DNA of 64,000 nucleotides, taken from the NCBI RefSeq assembly GCF_038397735.1, contig NZ_CP151635.1, positions 3,162,001-3,226,000 on the forward strand, given 5' to 3'. Of this stretch, positions 8,371-17,682 are shown piece after piece (the stretch's first letter is position 1; every line of letters begins with the position of its first letter). This DNA comes from Microbacterium sp. LWH13-1.2 (lineage in GTDB: Bacteria > Actinomycetota > Actinomycetes > Actinomycetales > Microbacteriaceae). The notes beneath the pieces are model-generated. The model did no database searches, had not been told where the DNA came from, and saw nothing but the letters and a program-made list of their open reading frames with translations. The position numbers were made by a program, and so were the translations under genes.

Positions 8371-9275
8371 TCGCTGTCGTCCACCGGCGAAGGCGCCGGG
8401 CCCAGGCTCTCGATGGCACCCCACAGTCCGTCCGGGACCTCCGCCTGCACCAGCTCGTCGAGCTGCTCGCGACGATGCGGTGATGACACCCCGACGACGG
8501 TCGAGTCGATCAGCGGCGATCGCAGCGAGTAGTGCAGTGCCGCAGCGGCCATCGACGTTCCGTGCTCCGCACACACGCGCTGCAACCGCTCGGTCCACTC
8601 CAGCAGCTCCTCGCCGGCGGGCCGATAGGCGTACTTCGCACCCGAGTGCGGCCCCTTGACGAGCAGTCCCGAACCGAAGGGCGCAGCGTTGAACACGGCC
8701 ATGCCACGTGCCTTGGCGTCGGCGAACACGGGCTCAGCCGAGTGATCCACGAGCGTGAATCGGTTGTGGATCAGCACGGCGTCGAACACGCCCGTCTCGA
8801 CGTACTTCGCCATCAGCGGGACCGGAGCTGCCGCCACACCGATCGCATCCACCACGCCGGCGCTGCGGAGTTCGATGAGCCCCTGCACCGCGCCCCCGAT
8901 GGAGATCGACTCCTCGAACGTCACCGAGTAGGGGTCGTGCAGGTGCAACAGCGGAAGCCGGTCGACCCCGAGGCGGGCCGTCGTCTCCTCGAACGAGCGG
9001 AGGACGCGGTCTCGGTCGAACACGCCGGTCTCAGGATCCTGATCGACCTTCGAGATGACCCGCGAACCATCCGCCCCCAGCTCCCTCAGCGCGATGCCGA
9101 GGACGGCCTCCGAGCGACCCGAGGAGTAGTTGTTCGAGGTGTCCACGAAACCGTGCCGGCTCGTGAGCAGGTCGATGGCGACGTCGACGGCAGCTCTCTC
9201 CTCGGCGGACCCCGGCTCCGAGTGCCGGCCGAGGCCGGAGGTCCCGAGGGTGATGGGCGTCGGTTCGATCTTCAT
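8361..9275 (-). CDS. Aldo/keto reductase (aldose dehydrogenase-like)
   Basis: A 304-residue NAD(P)-dependent oxidoreductase with a TIM-barrel fold. Catalytic residues are visible: Asp and Tyr in FVDTSNNYSSG, Lys in VISKVDQ and His in LLHLHDP. The GTSGLGRH start and overall pattern resemble D-threo-aldose/L-fucose dehydrogenases rather than classic AKRs. I chose ATG at 9275 because the family begins just before this point; GTG at 9311 would add 12 unrelated residues. The gene lies 49 bases downstream of the lacI-type gene and is probably co-transcribed with it, which suggests an oxidation step in the same sugar-acid pathway as the DapA-like enzyme. Confidence 0.85.
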   Translation of the reverse strand: MKIEPTPITLGTSGLGRHSEPGSAEERAAVDVAIDLLTSRHGFVDTSNNYSSGRSEAVLGIALRELGADGSRVISKVDQDPETGVFDRDRVLRSFEETTARLGVDRLPLLHLHDPYSVTFEESISIGGAVQGLIELRSAGVVDAIGVAAAPVPLMAKYVETGVFDAVLIHNRFTLVDHSAEPVFADAKARGMAVFNAAPFGSGLLVKGPHSGAKYAYRPAGEELLEWTERLQRVCAEHGTSMAAAALHYSLRSPLIDSTVVGVSSPHRREQLDELVQAEVPDGLWGAIESLGPAPSPVDDSDYA

Positions 9276-9324
9276 CTGTCGATGTCCGTTCTGGTCGGGG
9301 CGGGTCCTCACGGTTGAGGAGGAA

Positions 9325-10347
9325 CTATGAGATCCGGCTCGTGGAGGCCCGCGGAATGAGCGACGGGAGAGCGCGCTTTATCGGGACGCCCGCCGGCTGC
9401 GGGCTGAGCAGCTGGTCCAGCGCTGTCGTGGCGATCTGGTCGAAAGGTGTCGCCACCGAGGTCAGCGGTGTCGGAAGACGCGACGCGAGTGGAATGTCGT
9501 TGTAGCCCACGATCGAGAGGTCCTGCCCGGGGAGGATACCGAGGTTGCGGGCGGCGCCGATGATCCCGATGGCGAGATTGTCGTTCGCGGCGAAGATCGC
9601 CGTCGGGCGAGCCTCCGGACGCAGGAGCGCGTACCCGGCCTCGCTGCCGGCGTCGACTCCGTAACCGGTGGAGATGACTCGGCCGTCCGGCAGGTCGATG
9701 CCGGCTTCGGCAAGCGCCTTCTGTGCACCGCGGAGCCGGTCCTGGCCGCTCGAGGTGAACCACGGGCCGGTGACGACCGCGATGTCGCGGTGGCCGAGGT
9801 CGAGCAGGTGGCGGACTGCGAGGTAGCCGCCGGTCTCGTCGTCGCCGAGCGCCGAGGGGCTGACGCCGTCGGTGCGGAGCACGAGCACGTGCGGAATGCC
9901 TCGTTCACGCAGCGACGCAGGAAGGGAGTCGTCGATCCGCGCGGTCGCCAGGATCAATCCGTCGACGCCGCGGTCGAGCAGAGTCTCGGTGGCGCGGCGC
10001 TCAGCGTCTGCGTCATCGCCGCAGGTGGCCACGACCGCGAAGTACCCCTGGCGGCGAGCGGCGCGTTCGATGGCTTCGAACATCAGCGCCATGACCGCGT
10101 CGGTGAGACGCGGGACGAGGACCCCGATGGTTCCGGTGGCGCCTCTGCGGAGGTTGGAGGCGAAGACGTTGCGGCGGTAGCCCAGGCGTTCGGCGGCGGC
10201 TCGCACCTTCGTGGCAGTCGCGGTGCGGGAGGGCGCCCCGCGGTCGTCGAGGATGCGGCTGACGGTGGAGATGCTGACGCCCGACTCTTGGGCAACGTCG
10301 CGCAGGGTCACCACGGATCGCTGCTCGGGAGGTCCCTCGAGTTCCAT
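9325..10347 (-). CDS. LacI-family transcriptional repressor
   Basis: A 340-residue LacI-type regulator. The N-terminal helix-turn-helix reads TLRDVAQESGVSISTVSR, followed by the hinge helix and a periplasmic-binding-protein-like sensor domain (GTIGVLVPRLTDAVMALM onward). Start choice: in-frame ATGs at 10380, 10365 and 10347 are possible; 10347 is preferred because it puts the HTH close to the N-terminus and has GAGAGAAAG upstream, while the 10380 start would overlap the -35 element of the divergent promoter. It most likely represses both itself with the reductase and the DapA-like/Nramp operon from the inverted repeat at 10407-10436. Confidence 0.88.
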   Translation of the reverse strand: MELEGPPEQRSVVTLRDVAQESGVSISTVSRILDDRGAPSRTATATKVRAAAERLGYRRNVFASNLRRGATGTIGVLVPRLTDAVMALMFEAIERAARRQGYFAVVATCGDDADAERRATETLLDRGVDGLILATARIDDSLPASLRERGIPHVLVLRTDGVSPSALGDDETGGYLAVRHLLDLGHRDIAVVTGPWFTSSGQDRLRGAQKALAEAGIDLPDGRVISTGYGVDAGSEAGYALLRPEARPTAIFAANDNLAIGIIGAARNLGILPGQDLSIVGYNDIPLASRLPTPLTSVATPFDQIATTALDQLLSPQPAGVPIKRALPSLIPRASTSRIS

Positions 10348-10373
10348 TGCGCCGCTTTCTCTCATTCGATCTA

Positions 10374-10402
10374 TTGACATCCTCTCGCGATCTGCGCATA
10401 CT
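10374..10402 (+). promoter_or_regulatory. Promoter of the DapA-like/Nramp-like operon
   Basis: A textbook arrangement: TTGACA (10374-10379), 17-base spacer, CATACT (10397-10402). Transcription would start near 10409, inside the inverted repeat that follows, so the operator can block initiation directly. Confidence 0.75.
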
Positions 10403-10406
10403 TGCA

Positions 10407-10436
10407 ATCGTTCTTGCAAACGTTCCCGAGAACGAT
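10407..10436. promoter_or_regulatory. LacI-type operator region
   Basis: Perfect 8-base inverted repeat ATCGTTCT / AGAACGAT with a 14-base centre that itself contains TTGCAAACGTT, similar to LacI-family half-sites. A second TTGCAA lies just upstream at 10402-10407. The repeat covers the predicted transcription start and is 60 bases from the LacI gene start. Confidence 0.65.
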
Positions 10437-10480
10437 CCCAACACACGACCAGATCCCTCAACGAGGAGAAGGAGATAGAA

Positions 10481-11416
10481 ATGGTTCTCGACCTTCGCGG
10501 ACTCAACCCCGCCCCCGTCACCCCGTTCACCGAAGACGGTGACGTCGATTACGCGGCCATTCAGCGCCTCGGCTCCTGGCTCGGCTCCGTCGAGGGTGTG
10601 AAGAGCCTCGTCGTCCTCGGCCACGCCGGTGAAGGCACGTTCCTGACCGAGAAGGAGCAGCTCGACGTCATCCGCGCGTTCCGCGACTCGGTGAACGACG
10701 AACTGCCGATCATCGCCGGCATCACGAAAGAGGGCAACCTCACCGCCGCGCTCGAGGCGAAGGACGCCGCCGAGGCCGGCGCGAAGGGCGCTCTGGTCTA
10801 CCCGTCGCACGGATGGCTGCGCTTCGGCTTCCAGCCCGGCGCCCCGCAGACCCGCTACCGCGCGATCTGGGAGGAGTCGGGCCTGGAGGAGATCCTGTTC
10901 CAGTACCCGGACAACACCAAGGCGTCGTACGACCTGGACACGCAGCTCGAGATCGCCGGCCAGGAGGGTGTGAACCACACCAAGAACGGCGTCCGCAACA
11001 TGCGCCGCTGGTACACGGAGATCCCGGCGTTGCGCGCCGCGTACCCCGATCTGCAGGTGCTGTCCTGCCACGACGAGTACCTTCTGCCGACCATGTTCGA
11101 CGTCGACGGGCTCCTCGTCGGCTACGGCAACATCGCCCCCGAGCTGCTCGTCGACCTCATCGAGGCCGGCAAGGCGCGTGACTACGCCGCGGCGCACGCG
11201 ATCCACGAGCGACTGCTGCCGATCACCAAGGCCGTGTACCACCGCGGCTCTCACATGGAGGGCACGGTCGCCCTGAAGTGGGGCCTGGTCAACCGCGGCA
11301 TCCTCGACCACGCCACCGTCCGCGAGCCGCTGCTGCCGCTCCCGGCAGGGGCAGACGCCGAGATCGCCGCCGCGCTCGCCTCGGCCGACCTCAGCACGGT
11401 CACCGTTCCCGCCTGA
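10481..11416 (+). CDS. Dihydrodipicolinate synthase (DapA)/aldolase-family protein
   Basis: A 311-residue class I aldolase/lyase of the DapA/N-acetylneuraminate lyase superfamily. The Schiff-base lysine is probably Lys168 (NHTKNG) and the catalytic Tyr142 (FQYPDN). The GHAGEGTFLTEKEQ loop replaces the GTTGES loop of true DapA, so lysine synthesis is unlikely. LacI control and pairing with an aldose-dehydrogenase-like reductase favour cleavage or dehydration of a 2-keto-3-deoxy sugar acid. AAGGAG sits 6 bases before the ATG. It is the first gene of a two-gene operon with the Nramp-like transporter. Substrate not determinable here. Confidence 0.85.
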   Translation: MVLDLRGLNPAPVTPFTEDGDVDYAAIQRLGSWLGSVEGVKSLVVLGHAGEGTFLTEKEQLDVIRAFRDSVNDELPIIAGITKEGNLTAALEAKDAAEAGAKGALVYPSHGWLRFGFQPGAPQTRYRAIWEESGLEEILFQYPDNTKASYDLDTQLEIAGQEGVNHTKNGVRNMRRWYTEIPALRAAYPDLQVLSCHDEYLLPTMFDVDGLLVGYGNIAPELLVDLIEAGKARDYAAAHAIHERLLPITKAVYHRGSHMEGTVALKWGLVNRGILDHATVREPLLPLPAGADAEIAAALASADLSTVTVPA

Positions 11417-11424
11417 CCGGTTTC

Positions 11425-11453
11425 GGGGCGGCGCACGAATCGGGCGCCGCCCC
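11425..11453. terminator. GC-rich hairpin between the DapA-like and Nramp-like genes
   Basis: Perfect 10-base arms (11425-11434 and 11444-11453) with a 9-base loop, starting 9 bases after the stop codon. No T-run. It may be an attenuator or mRNA-stability element that lowers transporter expression relative to the enzyme. Confidence 0.55.
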
Positions 11454-11538
11454 CACCCCGACCTCTGCCGCGAATGCGATGCGGCGCCTAGTCAACGACG
11501 ACTACCTGCCCCGCAGGCCTCCAACGAAGGAGTACCCC

Positions 11539-12861
11539 ATGAGCACTGATCGCACGTCCCGCACCCGCCCGCCGGCAACCCCTGGCACTGGACACGGCCG
11601 TATCTCCACTGAGACAGTGAGAACCATCGTCGAGTCCAACCACACCCGCCGCACCTTCTGGAAGCAACTCGCCCTCATCGGCCCCGCCTTCGTCGCCGGC
11701 GCCTGGCAGTTCGGGCCCGGCAACCTGACGACGGCCATGAACGCCGGGTCGCTCTACGGATACGCCCTCATCTGGGTCATCATCGTGTCCACGATCCTGA
11801 TGATCTTCCTCACCGACATGAGCGTCCGCCTCGGCATCCGGACTCCGATCTCACTGATCTCCTCGATCAAGGAGACCCTCGGCGGATGGGTCGGCGTCGT
11901 CGCCGGCTTCGGTGTCTTCCTCATCACTCTCTGCTTCTCCGTCGGCAACGCCGTCGGCTCCGGCGTCGGGCTCTCGATGCTCGTTCCGGGCACCTCCCCG
12001 GTGATGTGGACGATCATCTGCACCCTCGCCGTGGGCACGATCCTGTTCCTCAAGGGCATCTACGGAATCGTCGAGAAGATCCTCATCGCCATCGTCGCGC
12101 TCATGGCGTTCTGCTTCATCGCCTCCGCCTTCGCCTCGAACCCCGACTGGGCCGCCGCCGGTTCCGGCCTCATCCCGGTCGTCCCCGAAGGATCGTGGCT
12201 GCTCATCATCGGCCTCGTCGGCACGAACTTCTCGATCAACGCCGCCTTCTACACCTCGTACGGCACCAAGGCCCGCAAGCGCACAGCCGAGGAGTATCGA
12301 GACATCACCGTCGTCGACACCGTCCCCGGGATCATCGCTCCCGGCATCATGACCGCCCTGGTGATCATCGTCGCGGCAGCCGTCCTGCATGACACCGGCA
12401 CCGACGCCCCGGCCGGCTTCGCCGGTCTGACAGCGATCTTCGAGCCCATCGCCGGCCCGGTCGGAACCTGGATCTTCGCACTCGGCTTCTTCGGGGCCGC
12501 CTTCTCCTCGATGATCCCGAACTGCATCGCCGGCGGCACCATGCTCTCCGACGCCCTCGGCCGCGGAGCATCCGCAGACACCATCACGGCGCGCCTCGGC
12601 AGCGGATTCATCCTGCTCTTCGGCATCGCCATCACGCTGATCTTCTCCGGCACCTCACCGGTCGAGCTCATCGTCCTGGCTCAGGCCCTCACCGTGCTGT
12701 TCGCCCCGGTCCTCGCGGCGCTGATCATCGTCATGGCCAACAACAGGAAGCTCATGGGAGATCTGCGCAACAAGTGGTGGCAGAACCTCCTCGGCCTCGT
12801 CGGGCTCATCGCCGTCCTCGCACTCGGCATCCGACTGGTCATCAGTCTCGTCGGCGCGTAG
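11539..12861 (+). CDS. Nramp-family transporter lacking the canonical metal-binding residues
   Basis: A 440-residue protein with about 11 transmembrane segments that aligns with Nramp (SLC11) transporters. In helix 1 the metal motif DPGN reads GPGN (Asp replaced by Gly59, Asn62 kept). In helix 6 the usual ATVMPHN is TNFSINA (around 229-235), so the metal-coordinating Met is Ser and the Pro-His pair is lost. This makes ordinary Mn/Fe import unlikely; Mg-type or non-metal substrates are known or suspected for such divergent members. It lies downstream of the DapA-like enzyme under LacI-type control, so an organic-acid or sugar-acid substrate is possible. GAAGGAG precedes the ATG by 6 bases. Confidence 0.8.
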   Translation: MSTDRTSRTRPPATPGTGHGRISTETVRTIVESNHTRRTFWKQLALIGPAFVAGAWQFGPGNLTTAMNAGSLYGYALIWVIIVSTILMIFLTDMSVRLGIRTPISLISSIKETLGGWVGVVAGFGVFLITLCFSVGNAVGSGVGLSMLVPGTSPVMWTIICTLAVGTILFLKGIYGIVEKILIAIVALMAFCFIASAFASNPDWAAAGSGLIPVVPEGSWLLIIGLVGTNFSINAAFYTSYGTKARKRTAEEYRDITVVDTVPGIIAPGIMTALVIIVAAAVLHDTGTDAPAGFAGLTAIFEPIAGPVGTWIFALGFFGAAFSSMIPNCIAGGTMLSDALGRGASADTITARLGSGFILLFGIAITLIFSGTSPVELIVLAQALTVLFAPVLAALIIVMANNRKLMGDLRNKWWQNLLGLVGLIAVLALGIRLVISLVGA

Positions 12862-12876
12862 GGCGGCGTCTCGTAA

Positions 12877-14232
12877 TCACTCCACGAGCAGTGCGGGCTC
12901 CTCGAGAACCGATGCCACGTCGGCGATGAACCGGCTCATGCCGTCGCCGTCGATCACGCGGTGGTCGAAGGATCCGGCGACCGTGGTGACCCAGCGGGGG
13001 CGCACCTCGCCGTCGACGACCCACGGCTTCTGGCTGATCGTGCCCATGGCCACGATGCCCGCCTCGCCGGGGTTGATGATCGGCGTGCCGGCATCCATCC
13101 CGAACACCCCGATGTTGGTGATCGTGATCGTGCCGCCCTGCTGGTCGGCCGGGCTCGTCTTGCCCTCGCGGGCGGTGAGCGTGAGTCGGTTGAGAGCGCG
13201 GGCGAGATCCTTCATGCTGAGGTCCTGCGCGTCCTTGATGTTCGGCACGAGCAGGCCGCGGGGCGTGGCCGCGGCGATGCCGAGGTTCACGTAATGGCGC
13301 ACCGAGATCTCGGCGCCGCCCTCGGTCTCGATCCACGCGGCGTTCACCATCGGAGTGCGACGGGCGGCCCAGATGACCGCGCGAGCCATGATCAGCAGCG
13401 GCGAGACGCGGATGTCGGCGTAGTCAGGTGATGCCTTGAGGCGCTTCACGAGCTCCATCGTGCGGCTCGCGTCGATCTCCTTCCACACGGTGACGTGCGG
13501 GGCGGAGTACGCGCTCTGCACCATCGCCGACGACGTGGCCTTGCGCACGCCCTTGACCGGGATCGACTCGGTGCGGTCATCGGACAGGGGGGCGGATGCC
13601 GGCACTGCCGACACTCCCCGGGCGAGGCCCGACGGGGCGCTCTGCGGCGCGGGCACGGTCTCTTCGCGCACCGCACCCCATTCGGGCGTCTCGATGTTGC
13701 GGAACACGCTGGCCTGCTGCGCGTGGGTCACGACGTCGTCGCGGGTGACCTCCCCGTCGGCGCCGGTCGGCACGACGGTCGTGAGGTCGACGCCCAGATC
13801 GCGGGCGAGCTTGCGGATCGGGGGCTTGGCGATCACACCGACCGACGAACGCACGGGGCGCTCGGCCGGGCGCTTGCGGCGGGACGTCGCGCCGCCTCCG
13901 GTGCCGTAGCCGACGAGCACCGAGCCGCCGCCCTCTTCGGGTGCGGGCGCTTCGGCGGTCGCGATCTTGCCGGGGCCGGCATCGTCGCGAGCATCCGTCA
14001 CGAACGTGATGATCGGGGATCCGACCTCGACCGTCGCGCCCTCGGCGGCGAGCAGCTCGCCCACGACGCCGGCGTGCGGCGAGGGCAGCTCGACCAGCGA
14101 CTTGGCCGTCTCGATCTCGCAGATCACGTCGTTGATGGCGACGGTGTCGCCGGGCGCGACCTTCCAGGCAACGATCTCGGCCTCGGTCAGGCCCTCGCCC
14201 ACATCGGGGAGGTTGAAGTTCTGGGTGCTCAT
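12877..14232 (-). CDS. 2-oxoacid dehydrogenase E2 (dihydrolipoamide acyltransferase)
   Basis: A 451-residue E2 core subunit. Residues 1-80 form a lipoyl domain with lipoyl-lysine Lys44 in IETAKS; a linker follows; residues about 133-168 form the peripheral subunit-binding domain ([20 protein letters not shown]); the rest is the acyltransferase domain with catalytic [15 protein letters not shown] (His near 424). It transfers the acyl group to CoA in a pyruvate or branched-chain 2-oxoacid dehydrogenase complex. It follows the two E1 genes after 123 bases and has AAGGAC before the ATG. A single lipoyl domain and the E1 alpha/beta partners favour a branched-chain-type complex. No E3 gene is in the window. 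Confidence 0.93.
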   Translation of the reverse strand: MSTQNFNLPDVGEGLTEAEIVAWKVAPGDTVAINDVICEIETAKSLVELPSPHAGVVGELLAAEGATVEVGSPIITFVTDARDDAGPGKIATAEAPAPEEGGGSVLVGYGTGGGATSRRKRPAERPVRSSVGVIAKPPIRKLARDLGVDLTTVVPTGADGEVTRDDVVTHAQQASVFRNIETPEWGAVREETVPAPQSAPSGLARGVSAVPASAPLSDDRTESIPVKGVRKATSSAMVQSAYSAPHVTVWKEIDASRTMELVKRLKASPDYADIRVSPLLIMARAVIWAARRTPMVNAAWIETEGGAEISVRHYVNLGIAAATPRGLLVPNIKDAQDLSMKDLARALNRLTLTAREGKTSPADQQGGTITITNIGVFGMDAGTPIINPGEAGIVAMGTISQKPWVVDGEVRPRWVTTVAGSFDHRVIDGDGMSRFIADVASVLEEPALLVE

Positions 14233-14355
14233 GTGCGGTCCTTTCGGAGAGTGCCTCGTTCAGAACTCAGCACGAACGCGGCAGAAGTGACCCGCTTCGC
14301 GCGGACCGGCCAGGTCTCGTCTGATTCTTGCTGAATTGTGAACATCGAACGAGGG

Positions 14356-15336
14356 TCAGTAGGCCAGCGAACGGTCGACGGCCTCGAGGATGCGGTCGGC
14401 ATCCGGGAGGTAGGTGCCCTCGAGTTTCGCGGGCGGGAACGGAGTGTCGTAGCCCGAGACGCGCAGCACGGGGGCTTCGAGTGCGTAGAAGGCGCGCTCC
14501 ATCACGGTCGCCGCCACCTCACTCCCGATGCTCGTGAAGCCGGGTGCCTCCTGCGCGTAGACCATGCGTCCGGTCTTGCGCACCGAATTCAGGATCGGCT
14601 CGTAGTCGATGGGCGACAGCGAACGCACGTCGACGACCTCGCAGCTGGTGCCCTCGGACTCGGCGAGCGCCGCAGCCTGCAGCAGCGTCGTGACCATGGC
14701 GCCGTGCCCGACGAGGGTGACGTCGGAGCCCGTGCGAACGACGCGCGACGAGTGCAGCGGAGCGGCCGACCCGTCGAGCTCGACCTCGCCCTTCTGCCAG
14801 TAGCGGCTCTTCGGCTCCATGAAGATCACGGGGTCGTTCGACGCGATGGCCTCCTGGATCATCCAGTAGGCGTCGTTGGGTGTCGACGGCGCCACCACGC
14901 GCAGACCCGGGGTGTGCGCGAAGTACGCCTCGGGGCTCTCCTGGTGGTGCTCGACGGCGCCGATGTGCCCGCCGTACGGGATGCGGATGACGATCGGCAG
15001 GCTGAGCTTGCCCTCGTGCCGGTTGGTGAGCTTGGCGAGCTGCGTCGTGATCTGGTCGAACGCGGGGAACACGAACCCGTCGAACTGGATCTCGATCACG
15101 GGGCGGAACCCTGCCATCGCGAGCCCGATCGCGGTGCCCACGATGCCCGACTCGGCGAGGGGCGTGTCGAGCACCCGCTTGTCGCCGAAGTCGCGCTGCA
15201 GGTGCTCGGTGACGCGGAAGACACCGCCGAGCTTGCCGATGTCCTCGCCCATGAGCAGGACCTTCGAGTCGTCCTCCATGGCCTTGCGGAGGCCCGCGTT
15301 GAGCGCCTTGCTGAGAGGCATCGTCTCGAGAGTCAC
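14356..15336 (-). CDS. 2-oxoacid dehydrogenase E1 component, beta subunit
   Basis: A 326-residue transketolase-like beta subunit (ALNAGLRKAMEDD, LLMGEDIGKLGGVFRVTEHL, DTPLAESGIVGTAIGLAMAG). It pairs with the alpha subunit to decarboxylate a 2-oxoacid using thiamine diphosphate. The start is GTG at 15336, which overlaps the alpha subunit's TGA (GTGA), indicating translational coupling; an ATG at 15321 is also in frame. The length matches the family. The reading frame stays open far upstream of this start, but that part is a shadow of the alpha gene. Confidence 0.93.
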   Translation of the reverse strand: MTLETMPLSKALNAGLRKAMEDDSKVLLMGEDIGKLGGVFRVTEHLQRDFGDKRVLDTPLAESGIVGTAIGLAMAGFRPVIEIQFDGFVFPAFDQITTQLAKLTNRHEGKLSLPIVIRIPYGGHIGAVEHHQESPEAYFAHTPGLRVVAPSTPNDAYWMIQEAIASNDPVIFMEPKSRYWQKGEVELDGSAAPLHSSRVVRTGSDVTLVGHGAMVTTLLQAAALAESEGTSCEVVDVRSLSPIDYEPILNSVRKTGRMVYAQEAPGFTSIGSEVAATVMERAFYALEAPVLRVSGYDTPFPPAKLEGTYLPDADRILEAVDRSLAY

Positions 15337-16460
15337 TTGCCGTCCCCTTCGAACGATGCTTCGTACTGCCTGTGCCAGGCCTTCTGCTCCGCGATCAGAG
15401 GATGCGGCTCGCTGTAGACGTGGTCGAAGATCTTGTCTGCGGTCGGCGGTCCGAGCTCGACGCTCCGGGCGCGCAGATCCTCGGCGGCGTCGGCTGCCTC
15501 GGCATCCACGTCGGCGAAGAACTGGCCTGCCGCTCCCCTGTTCTCGAGGAACGCCCGCATCCGGTCGATCGGGTCGCGCTGCGCCCACGACTGCTCTTCG
15601 TCGGAGCCGCGGTACTTCGTGGGGTCGTCGCTGGTGGTGTGCGCCCCGAGCCGGTAGGTCACGGCCTCGATGGCACGCGGGCCCTTGCCGCTGCGCGCCT
15701 CGTCGAGTGCAACGCGTGAGACGGCGTAGCTGGCGAGCACGTCGTTGCCGTCGACCCGGACGCTGGGGATTCCGTAGCCGGAGCTGCGCTCGACGAGCGG
15801 AACGCGCGACTGCGTCGACACCGGCACCGAGATCGCCCAGTGGTTGTTCTGCAGGAAGAAGACGGTCGGCGACTGGTAGCTGGCGGCGAACACCATCGCC
15901 TCGTGCACGTCGCCCTGGCTCGACGCGCCGTCGCCGTAATAGACGATCACGGCTTCGTCGGTGTCGACGTCACCGGTTCCCGAGCGGCCGTCGAAGTTCA
16001 GTCCCATGGCGTAGCCGGTCGCGTGCAGCACCTGCGAGCCGAGCACGAGCGTGTAGAGCCGGGTGTTGCCGTTCTTGGGGTCCGTCGGATCCCAGCCGCC
16101 GTGCGAGACTCCGCGCATCAGCTTGATGATGTCGACGGGGTCGACCCCGCGGATGCGCGTCACGGCATGCTCGCGGTACGACGGGAAGATCGTGTCCTGA
16201 GCGCGAGCGGCGCGAGCGGAGCCGACCTGAGCGGCCTCCTGGCCACGGCTCGGCGGCCACAGCGCGAGCTGCCCCTGACGCTGCAGGTTCGTGGCCTGGG
16301 TGTCGATCGCGCGGATGCCCACCATGTCGCGGTAGAACTGCTCGAGCTCGGCGTCGCTGATCGCCTCGATCAGCGGCAGGTACTGCTCAGCAGCCGCGCT
16401 CGGGGTATAGCGGCCGTCCTGATCGAGGACGCGGACGAGTTCAGTCTCTGACGAGGTCAC
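15333..16460 (-). CDS. 2-oxoacid dehydrogenase E1 component, alpha subunit
   Basis: A 375-residue alpha subunit with the thiamine-diphosphate motif GDGASSQGDVHEAM followed by the closing NN of FFLQNN. PSYREHAVTRIRGV and the substrate-pocket region resemble both branched-chain and pyruvate E1-alpha. It begins with GTG and is the first gene of the E1-alpha, E1-beta, E2 operon. A HisC-type aminotransferase gene lies 95 bases upstream on the same strand; if co-transcribed, amino-acid transamination and oxidative decarboxylation would be linked. Exact substrate is not decided by sequence alone. Confidence 0.92.
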   Translation of the reverse strand: MTSSETELVRVLDQDGRYTPSAAAEQYLPLIEAISDAELEQFYRDMVGIRAIDTQATNLQRQGQLALWPPSRGQEAAQVGSARAARAQDTIFPSYREHAVTRIRGVDPVDIIKLMRGVSHGGWDPTDPKNGNTRLYTLVLGSQVLHATGYAMGLNFDGRSGTGDVDTDEAVIVYYGDGASSQGDVHEAMVFAASYQSPTVFFLQNNHWAISVPVSTQSRVPLVERSSGYGIPSVRVDGNDVLASYAVSRVALDEARSGKGPRAIEAVTYRLGAHTTSDDPTKYRGSDEEQSWAQRDPIDRMRAFLENRGAAGQFFADVDAEAADAAEDLRARSVELGPPTADKIFDHVYSEPHPLIAEQKAWHRQYEASFEGDGK

Positions 16461-16555
16461 GGTGCCACGCTACCGCCGCGCGCATGCCCGGTCACGCATA
16501 CCTAGGACGTCCTCGCATCTGCCGGGAACCCGGAGAAATGGCGGGATGGAGCCCC

Positions 16556-17623
16556 TCAGCGGAGGGTCGAGGCGACGTCGAGCACACGCGCCACGGACTC
16601 TTCCTCGCCCACCGAGATGCGGATGCCGTCGCCCGGGAAAGGACGCACGATCAGGTCGGCAGAGACGAAGGCCGCCGCGACCTCGACGGTGCGCTCACCG
16701 GTGGGGAGCCAGACGAAGTTGGCCTGCGAGTCGGGCACGTCCCAGCCCTGCCTCCGGAGTCCCTCGAGCAGGCGCGTGCGGCGCTCGACGATCACTGCGA
16801 CCCGCTCGAGCAGCTCGCCCTCGGCATCGAGACTCGCGATGGCCGCGTTCTCGGCGGCGGACGTGACCGACAGCGGGATGCCGGTGGTGCGGGCGGCATC
16901 GAGGACCTTCTCGTGGCCGATCGCGTAGCCGATGCGCAGGCCCGCGAGCCCGTAGGCCTTCGAGAAGGTGCGCAGCACCACGACGTTCGGATGCCGTTCG
17001 AACACACGCTCCGCGAGGCCGTCGACAGCGCCGGGGGCGGTGACGAACTCGGCGTAGGCCTCGTCGAGGATGATCAGGACGTCGGTGGGGACGCGCTCGA
17101 CGAAGGTCGCGAACTCGTCGCTCGTGATGATCGGGCCCGTCGGGTTGTTCGGCGTGCACAGGATGATCGCACGGGTGCGGTCGGTGACGGCATCCGCCAT
17201 CGCGTCGAGGTCGTGGCGACCGTCGGCCGTGACCGGCACCTTCACCCCGGTGCCGCCGGCGACGAGCGGCAGACTCGGGTAGGCCTCGAACGAGCGCCAG
17301 GCGTAGACGACCTCGTCGCCGACCGACACGGTCGCGAGGATCAGCTGCTGGAGGATCGACACGCTGCCCGCCGCGACGTGCACCTGGTCGGGCTCGACGG
17401 CGTAGCGCGCTCCGAGCCGCTCGCGGAGCCTTCCTGCGGTCGCGTCCGGGTAGCGGTTGATCGGCGTCGTGTGCTGCAGAGCGGCGGCGACCGAAGGCAG
17501 CGGCTCGAAGGGGTTCTCGTTGCTCGAGAGCTTGAAGGCGTCCGGCCCCGCCTGCTTGCCCTGGCGGTACGGCGCGAGGGCGGCGATGGCGGGACGGATG
17601 CGCGGCAGGATCGGGTCGGTCAC
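16556..17623 (-). CDS. hisC: Histidinol-phosphate aminotransferase family protein
   Basis: A 355-residue fold-type I PLP aminotransferase. KLSSNENPF is the substrate/cofactor motif near the N-terminus, and the PLP lysine is in [16 protein letters not shown]. The family includes HisC (histidine synthesis) and close aromatic aminotransferases; without the his operon nearby, an aromatic or phenylalanine role is also possible. The start is GTG at 17623: TAGACT lies 7 bases upstream and there is no ribosome-binding site, so the mRNA is probably leaderless. The upstream intergenic region is shared with the divergent holin-like gene. Confidence 0.85.
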   Translation of the reverse strand: MTDPILPRIRPAIAALAPYRQGKQAGPDAFKLSSNENPFEPLPSVAAALQHTTPINRYPDATAGRLRERLGARYAVEPDQVHVAAGSVSILQQLILATVSVGDEVVYAWRSFEAYPSLPLVAGGTGVKVPVTADGRHDLDAMADAVTDRTRAIILCTPNNPTGPIITSDEFATFVERVPTDVLIILDEAYAEFVTAPGAVDGLAERVFERHPNVVVLRTFSKAYGLAGLRIGYAIGHEKVLDAARTTGIPLSVTSAAENAAIASLDAEGELLERVAVIVERRTRLLEGLRRQGWDVPDSQANFVWLPTGERTVEVAAAFVSADLIVRPFPGDGIRISVGEEESVARVLDVASTLR

Positions 17624-17682
17624 AAGGATGAGTCTAGATTCCACCGGCCCTCTGGCGGAGCGCATGGGAGACTGGGCTGACT

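Noticed and set aside
10348-10530. Longer starts for the LacI-family gene (up to 10530)
   Set aside because: They would run through the divergent promoter, operator and ribosome-binding site of the DapA-like gene.
11539-12861. Calling the Nramp homologue MntH
   Set aside because: Key metal-binding residues in helices 1 and 6 are replaced.
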